Shown here piece by piece: positions 1 to 8,424 of a stretch of DNA of 64,000 nt. Numbering within the stretch: position 1 is the first letter of the stretch; each line of letters starts with the position of its first letter. Both the position numbers and the translations under genes were made by a program. The notes under the pieces are model-generated. The model searched no databases. It was not told where the DNA came from and worked only from the letters and a program-made list of their open reading frames with translations. This DNA is from an uncultured Mucispirillum sp. (GTDB lineage: Bacteria; Chrysiogenota; Deferribacteres; Deferribacterales; Mucispirillaceae), in contig CALURO010000002.1 in NCBI GenBank assembly GCA_944323205.1, positions 206,877-270,876 on the forward strand, given 5' to 3'.

Positions 1-1
1 A

Positions 2-2260
2 GCAAGAAATACTCAGGCAGCAAGTTATACATTTAGTAATTTAGCATCTACTAAATATGCTTATAAAAATAATATGAATGTTGCTAAAACTCCAGAATGG
101 GCATCTAAAATAACTGGTATTGCTGTAAATGATATTAAAGAATTAGCAGAATTTTATTTAAGATGTGGTAATAGTAAAATACCTGTATATAATGAATGGG
201 CAGGTGGTCAGTTAAAACAAAATGACGGCACTATTACATTATATGCTATTCAGGCATTATTAATTGCTACTAAAAACTGGGGATATACTGGCACAGGTAT
301 TGCAAATAATACAATAGGTGTTACAAAATCTAATGACCCTAATGAAATATCTGCAAATGCTGTTCGCCCTGCTTCGTGGAATGATGTTCCACAAATGGGA
401 CCACACCCAAAAATTTCTGTTACTCAATGGCATAATGCTATTAAAATGGCTTTTGCAGAAGAACTTAAAGCCAATGGTTATACACCAAACATTCCAGACT
501 GGACAAAGGCAAGTGGATTAGGTAAACCAAAATATACTGCTGGTAAAAAAGGACAGGTTTATTTTGATGATGGTGGTGTTAAATCACTTGTAAACCGTCA
601 AGGCATTACTGGTGTAGGAATAGACAGCCCTGAAACATTTACTACAACAATTAATGTAAATATTCCGGGGAAAGGGGAAACAGCAGTTACTCACACATAT
701 TATAACTTTAAAGGCAGTGGGTATTCTAATAATCAATCATTATCTGGAGATTTAACTGATAAAACTAATGATAGTGGAGTGTTATTTTCTGGCTTTCGCT
801 TTATATTAAATTCTGCTGGCAATATTCCTATGAACCAGCATGCAAACCCAATTGATAGTGCAAGAATGTATAAAGCACTTCCTACTTATGGATATGGCAA
901 CCATCAAGTTGCTATAGATGATGCATTCTATCTTGTTACTTTTGATAACTTTATGTCTCCTAGTGCAAGATATTCAGATTATGTATTACCAGCTCAGACT
1001 ACATGGGAACAGGCAGATTTTGTAGCAATTGAAAATAGTGGTAACCTTTATGTAGATGCAGTAAAAGAAGGACCTGGTGAATCAAAATCAAGCTGGGAAT
1101 TTGTAAGAGATTTGATTGCTGCTCGCAGTGGAGCTGAGGCATTAAATCAGTTTATTGGTGGCGATACTAAAAATGGCAAACCAGCAAGTGAAGTAAGGTT
1201 TGATGATGTAGTTCGTGATGCATTTGAAAATACAATTTCTAAAACACCAGAAAGCCCATATTTTGGTAAAACTTGGGAGCAGTTCTTAGAAAAACCTATT
1301 TCCCATGCTAAGCCATCTACTGATATACCAGAATCTGAAACTAACTCTATAAGAGCAGCTTATGATGTATGGACAGCAGATAAAACTCAGCCTTTCTATC
1401 CGGGAGTTACTACTGTTGACTATTCAAATGAAAGTGGTGTATTTGGTTTCTGTAATGATCCGAATGATAGTGGCATTCATGGATTTGCAGAAACAGAAAG
1501 CTGTCCAAAACAAACAGGTATGTTTCATGTTTATTCTGGCACACTTGTATGGCGGTATGAAAACTTATACAGCAAATGGCATGGTTATCTTCCAAAAGCA
1601 CAGCAGGGGCAGATAAACAAAGATGAAGAGGGCGACCCAATTGCATGGCCTATTCCTGTATATTTTGACTATCAAGACCATTTTAGAGTTGCTTATGGAT
1701 TAACATCTAATGATGAATTAAATGGCAGATATTTACTTACTACTACACATGATAGGTTTAGGGCTCACTCATCTCAGGCTGAAAACCCATATTTAAGGGA
1801 GCTTACTCACAGAGTAAAAGGTGGAGAGTTATATTCTGGTAATGATTATGGTCATTATGCTGTAGCTAAAACAAGTGATAATATAGAATTTTATCCACTT
1901 AACTCTCTTATACAGGATAACGGCTTACCAGCTCAAGGCTATGAAGATAGAGCAAGTTATACAGATATTTGGGTAAACAGCTCTGATTTTGCAGGCTATG
2001 AAGATGGTGATTTAGTTAAAGTTTATAACGAAATCGGTGCTGTCCTATGCACAATTAGAAAAACAGATAGATGTGTTCCGGGCTATGTTGGCTTACATCA
2101 AGGCTGCTGGGTAGACCTTCGCGGTGACATTAATAATACAGCAAGTTTAATAGATGTTGGCGGCAACTGTAATACATTAATGCCGTCTACACCATCACGA
2201 TTAGACCATGGTAATGGTGTGCAGTCAGCAATGGTTAAAATTGAAAGGTATAATGGATAA
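2..2260 (+). CDS. DMSO-reductase-family molybdopterin oxidoreductase, catalytic subunit (5' partial)
   Basis: C-terminal about 750 residues of a DmsA-like catalytic subunit. The frame is open back to base 2, so the true start, twin-arginine signal and any N-terminal 4Fe-4S motif lie outside the window; the ATG at 74 is internal. The C-terminal fifth is a molybdopterin-dinucleotide-binding domain, recognisable from TTTHDRFRAHSS (around 1738-1773), the stretch DGDLVKVYNEIGAV, then PGYVGLHQGCW and the closing GGNCNTLMPSTPSR, which match the DmsA pattern of DGDTVRV, PGVVALGQGAW and GGCxNVLT. Family role: two-electron reduction of an S-oxide, N-oxide or similar acceptor at a Mo-bis-PGD centre, usually periplasmic. 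The substrate cannot be read from sequence. A 15 bp gap with a GGAGG ribosome site leads to the ferredoxin subunit. Partner and chaperone genes downstream support the call. Confidence 0.88.
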   Translation, partial: ARNTQAASYTFSNLASTKYAYKNNMNVAKTPEWASKITGIAVNDIKELAEFYLRCGNSKIPVYNEWAGGQLKQNDGTITLYAIQALLIATKNWGYTGTGIANNTIGVTKSNDPNEISANAVRPASWNDVPQMGPHPKISVTQWHNAIKMAFAEELKANGYTPNIPDWTKASGLGKPKYTAGKKGQVYFDDGGVKSLVNRQGITGVGIDSPETFTTTINVNIPGKGETAVTHTYYNFKGSGYSNNQSLSGDLTDKTNDSGVLFSGFRFILNSAGNIPMNQHANPIDSARMYKALPTYGYGNHQVAIDDAFYLVTFDNFMSPSARYSDYVLPAQTTWEQADFVAIENSGNLYVDAVKEGPGESKSSWEFVRDLIAARSGAEALNQFIGGDTKNGKPASEVRFDDVVRDAFENTISKTPESPYFGKTWEQFLEKPISHAKPSTDIPESETNSIRAAYDVWTADKTQPFYPGVTTVDYSNESGVFGFCNDPNDSGIHGFAETESCPKQTGMFHVYSGTLVWRYENLYSKWHGYLPKAQQGQINKDEEGDPIAWPIPVYFDYQDHFRVAYGLTSNDELNGRYLLTTTHDRFRAHSSQAENPYLRELTHRVKGGELYSGNDYGHYAVAKTSDNIEFYPLNSLIQDNGLPAQGYEDRASYTDIWVNSSDFAGYEDGDLVKVYNEIGAVLCTIRKTDRCVPGYVGLHQGCWVDLRGDINNTASLIDVGGNCNTLMPSTPSRLDHGNGVQSAMVKIERYNG

Positions 2261-2275
2261 TAGGAGGTAAGTGCC

Positions 2276-2893
2276 ATGCAATTAGGATTTTATTTTGACC
2301 AAACAAGATGTATAGGCTGCAATGCCTGCACAGTATCATGCAAAGACTGGAACCAAGTTGAACCGGGACCTATTAGATGGAGAAGACAGGAAGCTCATCA
2401 GTATAATAATGTATTTGAAAACTTAACTATGAGCTGTAACCACTGCGAAGAACCAGCATGTATGAAAGCATGTTATTATGGTGCTATTAAAAAAAGAAGC
2501 AATGGTATAGTTTATGTAGATAGAGATTTATGTCAGGGTTTACAGGCATGTATAGAAGCCTGTCCGTTTGCAGCAACTCATATTGCTGAAGATAAACAGG
2601 AACCATCTAAAAAAGAAAGCTGGGCTATAGCTCACCCTATGCAGAAATGTAAAGGCTGCTATGAAAGGGTGGAAGCAGGGCTTGGAAAACCAGTATGTGT
2701 TGATGCCTGCCCTGTTAGAGCTTTAGACTGGGGCGAAATTAATGAATTACAATCAAAATATTCTGGTGCTGTAAGGTTAAATAAACAAGATTTTCCTTAT
2801 GCATACAGCAACTTAAATGGTGTTGAAACTAAACCATCATTCTTTATTAAAAAGAAAAAAACAAATATGGTTATTAAGCCATTAATTAAGTAA
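2276..2893 (+). CDS. DmsB-like four-cluster ferredoxin subunit
   Basis: Electron-transfer subunit of the adjacent molybdoenzyme, 205 residues, the usual DmsB length. Cysteine groups in order: CIGCNACTVSC (about 13-23), CNHCEEPACMKAC (about 59-71), CQGLQACIEAC (about 87-97) and CKGCYERV..CVDAC (about 124-148), the standard DmsB/NrfC/PsrB arrangement for four cubane clusters. In the third group the second cysteine is leucine (C-x2-L-x2-C-x3-CP), a change that in relatives goes with a 3Fe-4S cluster or a changed potential. The gene starts at an ATG 8 bases after AGGAGGT and is followed at once by a strong terminator, so no membrane-anchor DmsC gene follows. The C-terminal lysine-rich tail is not a known domain. 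Confidence 0.9.
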   Translation: MQLGFYFDQTRCIGCNACTVSCKDWNQVEPGPIRWRRQEAHQYNNVFENLTMSCNHCEEPACMKACYYGAIKKRSNGIVYVDRDLCQGLQACIEACPFAATHIAEDKQEPSKKESWAIAHPMQKCKGCYERVEAGLGKPVCVDACPVRALDWGEINELQSKYSGAVRLNKQDFPYAYSNLNGVETKPSFFIKKKKTNMVIKPLIK

Positions 2894-2906
2894 ATTTAAA
2901 AATGAA

Positions 2907-2938
2907 ACAGGGAGAGGGAAAAACTCTCCCTGTTTTTT
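2907..2938 (+). terminator. Rho-independent terminator after dmsB-like gene
   Basis: Ten-base perfect stem (2907-2916 with 2924-2933), 7-base loop, followed by six T (2933-2938). It separates the oxidoreductase genes from the chaperone gene; the chaperone is read by read-through or by its own promoter. Confidence 0.9.
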
Positions 2939-2957
2939 ACTATTTTATGGGGATAAT

Positions 2958-3647
2958 ATGGCAGAAGTAAATGAAATTATAGAATATAATAAAGGCAGAG
3001 AAGTAATATATGCATGTTTTTCACGGATTTTTATAAATACATTAGATGATAATGCATATAAAATGCTGTCAGATATTATGCCTTTTATTGAAACACTTAA
3101 AACTGATAATAAAGATGATTTGCTGATTAATGATGGTGTATCTGTTCTTAGTAAATTTATTAAAGAATATAATTCATTATCTGCAGAGCATCAGGAAGAA
3201 TTTAAAAACGAAAGAATACGAGAATATACAAGGTTATTCTGCTTAGGAAATGGTGTAGATTTATCAGAATCAGTTTATTTATCGCCATCTCATTTAACTC
3301 AAAGCGAAATTGAATCAGAAGTATATCATTTATATAAAAAATGTAATTTTGAGATGGATTGTAAATCAAATGAACCGCAGGACCATTTATCTTATGAGCT
3401 TATGTTTATGTCGTTTCTATCTAAAAACATAAGCAAAAAATATAAAGAAGATAATGATATGGCAGTAAAACTTTTAGAAATACAAAAAGAGTTTTTAGAA
3501 AAGCACATTTTAAAATGGATAGATTTATTAATTAAACGAACAATTAAGTTTAAAGAAAGCTATACATTTTATCTTCCTGCATTATATTTTATCGATGGCT
3601 TTATCAAAGCAGATTACGAATATTTAAAAAGTTTATTAGATAAATAA
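2958..3647 (+). CDS. TorD/DmsD-family molybdoenzyme chaperone
   Basis: 229-residue helical protein of the TorD-like redox-enzyme maturation family, which binds the twin-arginine leader of the catalytic subunit and helps molybdenum cofactor insertion. Features: an N-terminal helix with GREVIYACFSRIF, a middle VYLSPSHLTQSE segment, and the QDHLSYELMFMSFL motif (about residues 139-152) that corresponds to the family's conserved E/PDHxxxELxFM signature. No signal peptide, as expected for a cytoplasmic chaperone. It starts 5 bases after a GGGGAT site and lies directly downstream of the DmsAB-like pair, so it most likely serves that enzyme. A terminator follows. Confidence 0.87.
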   Translation: MAEVNEIIEYNKGREVIYACFSRIFINTLDDNAYKMLSDIMPFIETLKTDNKDDLLINDGVSVLSKFIKEYNSLSAEHQEEFKNERIREYTRLFCLGNGVDLSESVYLSPSHLTQSEIESEVYHLYKKCNFEMDCKSNEPQDHLSYELMFMSFLSKNISKKYKEDNDMAVKLLEIQKEFLEKHILKWIDLLIKRTIKFKESYTFYLPALYFIDGFIKADYEYLKSLLDK

Positions 3648-3651
3648 TTTC

Positions 3652-3676
3652 CTGCCACATTATGTGGCAGTTTTTT
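3652..3676 (+). terminator. Rho-independent terminator after torD-like gene
   Basis: Stem CTGCCACA (3652-3659) with TGTGGCAG (3663-3670), 3-base loop, then six T. It closes the molybdoenzyme locus. Confidence 0.9.
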
Positions 3677-3721
3677 ATTTCTAAATATATAAACATAATC
3701 TATTTATACTTACAATTTTTT

Positions 3722-3997
3722 CTGCTTCACCACCATTTTTTTAAAACACCTTATGTCACTCAGACGAGCGGTTTTTGCGAGGACTGCCGATTTCCCGAGC
3801 TATTGCTGAGGAATCAGAAATCGCACAGGCTAGACCGGAGCGAAGAGTCTATAATTTTTACTAACTAGAACATTATAAGATTCTTCGCCTACTATCGCAG
3901 GCTCTGAATGACAGTTATTGCTATTATTTCTATTTTTATATATATTATCAAGTAGTTATAGCATTTTTTAATAAAAAATGGGGGGGGTGTGAAGCAG
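3722..3997. repeat. Dispersed mosaic intergenic repeat, copy 1
   Basis: Noncoding element of 276 bp that fills the gap between the torD-like gene and the next lipoprotein. It begins CTGCTTCACC, ends TGAAGCAG, and the ends are near inverted repeats. Next to the right end is a run of 8 G (3980-3987). Inside are a module with GATTTC...GAAATC pairing and a hairpin module GCCTACTATCGCAGGC, both shared with the other copies. A 68-codon open frame at 3662-3868 runs through it and is judged spurious because the same peptide appears in the copy at 23.9 kb only through the repeat. Confidence 0.85.
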
Positions 3998-4062
3998 ACA
4001 ATTTTTTCTCTTGCGAACTAATTTTATTTTATGATATCATAGTAAAAATAAGGAGTTAAAAT

Positions 4063-4602
4063 ATGAAATATTTACTGGCACTAATTATGCCTTTTTTTAT
4101 AATATCATGTGCATTTGAAAAGGAACAGTCAGACAGTGTAAGCAGTATTTTTCAGTTTACTACGGCGTCAGTTAAGATTGATAGTGTAACAAATGGCACA
4201 AATACTTATACAGTACCACCTGCATGTATAGATTTTACTAAAGGTGGTGGAGTAATAAGATATACTTTAAAATCAGAAGGCCATTATGGTCCTGGTACAG
4301 ATGTAGATTCAGTTATTAGAAATAGTTATCTTCGTTTTGACAGGGCAAGGCTTTATTTAAATGATACGGCAATAGATATTATTCCTGTTCCAGAAAATCT
4401 TAGATATAATGCTGAAACTTCATTAGATGTAGAGCTTACTAGAAATATGATAGGTAATTTACAAGACGGCACATACAGCCTTGAAATAGAAATGGTTGCA
4501 AGTGAGTTCAATGGCAATGGCATTAATACTGCATTAAATAATACATTTTCAAATTATTTTGGTGAAGTAATTATTTCTTCTGCTGGTCAAGGCTGCCAAT
4601 AG
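4063..4602 (+). CDS. Hypothetical lipoprotein
   Basis: 179 residues. The N terminus MKYLLALIMPFFIISC is a short lipoprotein signal peptide with lipobox IISC, so it should be anchored by Cys16 to a membrane. The rest is a beta-rich, polar domain with no family I recognise (motifs such as CIDFTKGGGVIRYTL and LRFDRARLYLND). It has two further cysteines (Cys47 and the penultimate Cys178) that could form a disulfide. The start is supported by AGGAG 7 bases upstream. It stands alone between a repeat element and the polymerase operon. Function unknown. Confidence 0.75.
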   Translation: MKYLLALIMPFFIISCAFEKEQSDSVSSIFQFTTASVKIDSVTNGTNTYTVPPACIDFTKGGGVIRYTLKSEGHYGPGTDVDSVIRNSYLRFDRARLYLNDTAIDIIPVPENLRYNAETSLDVELTRNMIGNLQDGTYSLEIEMVASEFNGNGINTALNNTFSNYFGEVIISSAGQGCQ

Positions 4603-4614
4603 GCAGTCTTTTTT
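4593..4614 (+). terminator. Short terminator overlapping a stop codon
   Basis: CTGCC (4593-4597) pairs with GGCAG (4602-4606), followed by a T-rich tract with one C. The lipoprotein's TAG stop (4600-4602) sits in the loop and the first base of the 3' arm. Weak but well placed. Confidence 0.6.
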
Positions 4615-4751
4615 ATTAGCTTGTCATTTAGGTGGCTTAGTTCAATATTTTTTGGGTAAGTCCACTTCCTTTTCCTTTATTTTCTGCTTTTCTTTTTTTT
4701 AAAATTATATATAATACATTTGTTCGATAATTTTGTTTATTGGAGAAAGAT

Positions 4752-6254
4752 ATGGCGGAAAGTATATATTTATGTATAGACCTAAAATCTTTTTATGCAT
4801 CTGTGGAATGTGTTGATTTAGGGCTTGACCCTATTACCACTAATCTTGTAGTGGCAGATAAATCACGCAGTGCAAAAACAATCTGCTTAGCAGTCACTCC
4901 GTCATTAAAATCGTTTGGTATATCCAGCAGACCTCGTCTTTTTGAAGTTTTGCAGCAGGTAGAAAATATTAATAAAAAAAGGCTTATCCGTTCCCCATTT
5001 AAACAGTTTACTGGTAAATCATATAATATTACTGAGCTGCAGCATAATCCAAGTCTGGCACTTGCTTTCATAGCAGCTCCGCCAAGAATGGCTCATTATA
5101 TAAAATACAGCACATTAATTTATGAAATATATTTAAAATATATCGCTCCAGAAGATATACATGTTTATTCTATAGATGAAGTATTTATGGATATTACAGG
5201 CTATTTAAAAGTGTATAATCTTACCCCTTATAGTCTTGCAAAAATAATTGTGCAGGATATTTATAAAAAAACAGGCATTACAGCAATAGCTGGTATCGGC
5301 ACAAACTTATATCTTGCAAAGGTAGCAATGGATATTATTGCAAAATTTATCCCGTCAGATGAAGACGGCGTCCGCATAGCATATCTTGATGAAATGCTTT
5401 ACCGTTATAAACTATGGGCACATAAGCCTATTACTGATTTTTGGAGGGTAGGTAAAGGATATGCTGAAAAACTTGAAAAATATGGCATATATACTATGGG
5501 AGATATTGCCAGATGTTCTATAAGCAGTAATGACTTTTATAATGAAGAACTGCTTTATAAACTTTTTGGTATAAATGCAGAGCTTTTAATAGATCATGCC
5601 TGGGGATATGAGCCTTGCACTATTGCCCATATTAAAGCATATAAGCCTGAAAGTAAAAGTATAGGTTCTGCACAGGTGCTGCACAGCCCATATACATGGG
5701 AAAAAGCACGCACAGCAGTAAAAGAAATGGCAGATATTTTATCCCTTGATTTAGTAGAAAAAGGGTTTGTTACAAACCAGATAGTTTTAACAGTAGGTTA
5801 TGATGCAGGCAACTTATCAAGGAAAGATTTAATTGAATATAGTGGAGAATTAAAAATAGACAGTTATGGGAGAATGAAGCCAAAAAGTGCTCACGGTACT
5901 ATTAATTTAGAAAATTATACATCATCTACAAAAGATATAGTTGCATCAGTATCTTCTTTATATGACAGCATTGCAGATAAAAACTTATGGATTAGAAGGC
6001 TTAGTATTACATTTAACCATGTAATATCAGAAAACACATACCAGGCATCTCATAAACCTTTAACAATATTAGATTTTTTAGAAGATGATGCAAAAATTGA
6101 TAATAAAAGCAGACTTAAAGAAAAAGATATACAGAAAGCCTTAATTAATATAAAAAAGCGGTTTGGTAAAAATGCAGTAATAAAATGTATGAATCTTTTT
6201 GAAGGTGCCACCACAATAGACAGAAATAATCAAATAGGGGGACATAGAGCCTAA
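4752..6254 (+). CDS. Y-family (UmuC/DinB-type) translesion DNA polymerase
   Basis: 500-residue Y-family polymerase, which copies damaged templates. Motif I is CIDLKSFYASVE near the N terminus (metal-binding Asp plus the FY pair that selects dNTPs); motif III is VYSIDEVFMDIT (about residues 137-148) with the catalytic Asp-Glu. Then come a helix-hairpin-helix-like segment (VGKGYAEKLEKYGIYTMGDIA) and a little-finger region. I start at ATG 4752 because GGAG sits 6 bases upstream; a TTG at 4740 is a weaker choice. It overlaps the YolD-like gene by one base (TAATG), so the two are translationally coupled. This pairing with YolD is typical of Firmicutes UvrX-type polymerases, suggesting transfer. 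No clear SOS box is visible upstream. Confidence 0.9.
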   Translation: MAESIYLCIDLKSFYASVECVDLGLDPITTNLVVADKSRSAKTICLAVTPSLKSFGISSRPRLFEVLQQVENINKKRLIRSPFKQFTGKSYNITELQHNPSLALAFIAAPPRMAHYIKYSTLIYEIYLKYIAPEDIHVYSIDEVFMDITGYLKVYNLTPYSLAKIIVQDIYKKTGITAIAGIGTNLYLAKVAMDIIAKFIPSDEDGVRIAYLDEMLYRYKLWAHKPITDFWRVGKGYAEKLEKYGIYTMGDIARCSISSNDFYNEELLYKLFGINAELLIDHAWGYEPCTIAHIKAYKPESKSIGSAQVLHSPYTWEKARTAVKEMADILSLDLVEKGFVTNQIVLTVGYDAGNLSRKDLIEYSGELKIDSYGRMKPKSAHGTINLENYTSSTKDIVASVSSLYDSIADKNLWIRRLSITFNHVISENTYQASHKPLTILDFLEDDAKIDNKSRLKEKDIQKALINIKKRFGKNAVIKCMNLFEGATTIDRNNQIGGHRA

Positions 6255-6673
6255 TGGATAATGACAGCTATAAATATTATGGTGATATTATAAATATGCC
6301 TAGAAGAATATCTAATATACATGCACCTATGAATATAATAAACCGTGCTGCACAGTTTGCACCATTTTCTGCTCTTCCAGGTCATAATGATGCAGTGAAA
6401 GAAACAGAAAGACTTACAGAAACATATCACAGCCTTGATGAAGAAGAAAAGGAAAGAATTAATGATATTTTACAACATATTTTATGCAATATAGATAATA
6501 TGAATAATATATATGTAAAATACTTTATAGAAGATGAGAAAAAAAGCGGTGGCAGGTTTGTAAAATTAACTGGCAGTGTAAAAAAAATAGATACATATAA
6601 CAGGTTGATTATTATTAATAATACAAAAATACATATTGATGATATTGTAGATATAAGCATATTAGAAGAATAA
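6254..6673 (+). CDS. YolD-like protein
   Basis: 139 residues. The N-terminal half carries the YolD-family hallmark RAAQFAPFSALPGHNDAVKE (about residues 31-50) followed by ERLTETYHSLDEEEKE. The C-terminal half is a small beta-rich region (TGSVKKIDTYNRLIIINNTKI). YolD proteins are found almost always beside Y-family polymerases and are thought to act as UmuD-like partners, though the mechanism is not settled. The start codon overlaps the polymerase stop, confirming a two-gene operon. Confidence 0.85.
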   Translation: MDNDSYKYYGDIINMPRRISNIHAPMNIINRAAQFAPFSALPGHNDAVKETERLTETYHSLDEEEKERINDILQHILCNIDNMNNIYVKYFIEDEKKSGGRFVKLTGSVKKIDTYNRLIIINNTKIHIDDIVDISILEE

Positions 6674-6693
6674 TGTAAAAAACTCTATATTAC

Positions 6694-6787
6694 TTCCATT
6701 TCTGAGCCTATTTATAAGGCGAAGAATATATGCGACTAAATTGCGATAAAATATGTTATTAAAATAAGCTGTAAAAAATGGGGTACC
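6694..6787. repeat. Remnant of the mosaic intergenic repeat
   Basis: Short degraded copy: TCTGAGCCTATTTATAAGGC followed by GAAGAAT resembles the hairpin module of the full copies, and the right end AAAAAATGGGGTACCC matches the right end of the 52.5 kb copy. The rest has decayed or been deleted. Confidence 0.55.
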
Positions 6788-6803
6788 CAGAGTAAAAATT
6801 ATA

Positions 6804-6852
6804 TTGCATAAATATATTTGCTGTGTTATAAAACTTATAAATCGTAACACAG
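6804..6852 (+). promoter_or_regulatory. nikA promoter with NikR-type operator
   Basis: A promoter can be read as TTGCAT (6804-6809), 17-base spacer, TATAAA (6827-6832). Overlapping its -10 box is an inverted repeat CTGTGTTA (6821-6828), 16 bases, TAACACAG (6845-6852), all eight positions of each arm matching. Written as GTGTTAT-N14-GTAACAC it fits the GTGTTAC-N13/14-GTAACAC form I recall for NikR boxes outside enterobacteria. Binding here would block the promoter, so nickel repletion should shut off nikABCDE. The nikR gene is not in this window. Confidence 0.75.
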
Positions 6853-6867
6853 TAAAAGAGGTTTATG

Positions 6868-8424
6868 ATGAAGAAGTATATAATCATTTTCTTTATTTTA
6901 TTATTATCTACAGCAGCTTATGCAAAAGATGATGCAACTCTCACTATGGCATATCCAGTAAATGCTGGGCCGATAAACCCGCACTTATATAACCCAAACC
7001 AAATGTATGCTCAAACTATGGTATATGATAGTCTTGTCCGCTATACTCCAAATGGTATGGAGGCAGCACTGGCAGAAAGCTGGAGCATAAGTGATGATAG
7101 GTTAACTTATACATTTAAACTGCGTAATGCAAAATTTTCTGACGGCAGTCCTGTTACAGCACAAGCAGTAGTGATGAATTTTAATGCAGTTATGCAAAAT
7201 AAAGCCCGCCATAACTGGATAGCATTAGTCAGCATGATAGAAAGTTTTTCTGCAAAAGATGAAAAAACATTTATACTTAAACTTTCAAAACCTTATAACC
7301 TTACTTTAAAAGAATTAAGTGTGGCTCGTCCTTTCCGCATACTTGCCCCAAATGGATTTTTAGATAATGAAAATACAAGTAAAGGTATAAAAGCACCTAT
7401 CGGTTCAGGTCCATGGAAACTTATAGATTCAAGGCTTGGCGAATATGATATTTTTGAAAGAAATGAATACTACTGGGGCGAAAAACCTAAATATAAATAT
7501 GTAAAAGTTTTAGTGCTGCCTGATGCAAACAGCAGGATAATCGCTTTAGAAACTGGTAAAATAGATATGCTTTTAGGGGAAGGCAGCTTTACTATTGAAA
7601 ACTTTGTCCGCCTGTCTAAAAATAAAGATATTGCAGCTTATAAATCTGAGCCAAGAGTAACAAATATGATAGCAATAAACACTGCAAGAAATAATACAAA
7701 AGATGTAAATGTTAGAAAAGCCGTTATGATGTCAGTAAATAAAGATAATATTATAAAATATATTTTACTTAATCAGGAAATAAAGGCAGAGCAGATATTT
7801 AATCCAGAGCTTGAATACTGTAATGTAGGCATTATTCCTTATAAATATGATATTAATGAAGCAAATAAAATATTAGAAAATGCTGGCTGGAAGAAAAAAG
7901 GCCTATATAGAGAAAAAGACGGTGCATTATTATCTATTGATTTACATTATATAGGCATAGACCCAAAACAAAAAGCAATAGCAGAGATTATTCAGGCAGA
8001 TTTAATGCAGGCAGGTATTAAGCTGAATTTAATTGCAGAAGAAAGCACTATATTTTACAGCTTACAGGCAAATGGTAATTTTGATATGATATTTAATAAA
8101 ACATGGGGGCCGCCATTTGACCCGGGCACATTTGCAGGCAGTATGAGAAAACCATCACATGCAGACTTTCAGGCACAACGGGGACTGAAAGAAAAAGCAT
8201 ATATTGATAATTTAATAGATGAGTTAATAATATCAGATAATAATACAAATATTACAGAAAAATATAAAGAAATGCTTAATATTTTCCATAACGAAGCAGT
8301 ATATCTTCCAATCAGCTATGAGCTTGATTTAGCTCTTATTAGAAAAGACAGAGTAAAAAACTTTCAGTTTGGTAATATGATAACAGAATTTATGCTGCAT
8401 ACTTTGGAGCCTTATAATGATTAA
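6868..8424 (+). CDS. nikA: Nickel ABC transporter substrate-binding protein NikA
   Basis: Periplasmic solute-binding protein of the SBP_bac_5 family. A signal peptide (MKKYIIIFFILLLSTAAYA) leads into a mature protein that follows E. coli NikA closely: AYPVNAGPINPHLYNPNQM, the AESW motif, APIGSGPWKL, NEYYWGEKP, and SHADFQAQRGLKEKAYID near the C terminus. Family length about 520 residues fits. Two ATGs (6865, 6868) are possible; the second has the better distance (6 bases) from AGAGG. It is the first gene of nikABCDE and overlaps nikB by 8 bases. The NikR-like operator upstream supports nickel rather than peptide as cargo, although peptide- or opine-binding relatives share the fold. Confidence 0.88.
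   Translation: MKKYIIIFFILLLSTAAYAKDDATLTMAYPVNAGPINPHLYNPNQMYAQTMVYDSLVRYTPNGMEAALAESWSISDDRLTYTFKLRNAKFSDGSPVTAQAVVMNFNAVMQNKARHNWIALVSMIESFSAKDEKTFILKLSKPYNLTLKELSVARPFRILAPNGFLDNENTSKGIKAPIGSGPWKLIDSRLGEYDIFERNEYYWGEKPKYKYVKVLVLPDANSRIIALETGKIDMLLGEGSFTIENFVRLSKNKDIAAYKSEPRVTNMIAINTARNNTKDVNVRKAVMMSVNKDNIIKYILLNQEIKAEQIFNPELEYCNVGIIPYKYDINEANKILENAGWKKKGLYREKDGALLSIDLHYIGIDPKQKAIAEIIQADLMQAGIKLNLIAEESTIFYSLQANGNFDMIFNKTWGPPFDPGTFAGSMRKPSHADFQAQRGLKEKAYIDNLIDELIISDNNTNITEKYKEMLNIFHNEAVYLPISYELDLALIRKDRVKNFQFGNMITEFMLHTLEPYND

Noticed and set aside
3662..3868. 68-codon open frame
   Set aside because: It reads through repeat copy 1; the same peptide piece (TPYVTQTSGFCEDCRFPE) appears at 23826-24080 only because the repeat is duplicated there. 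No ribosome site.
4640..4751. LexA/SOS box before the Y-family polymerase
   Set aside because: Only one half-like TTGTTCG is visible, without the matching second half.
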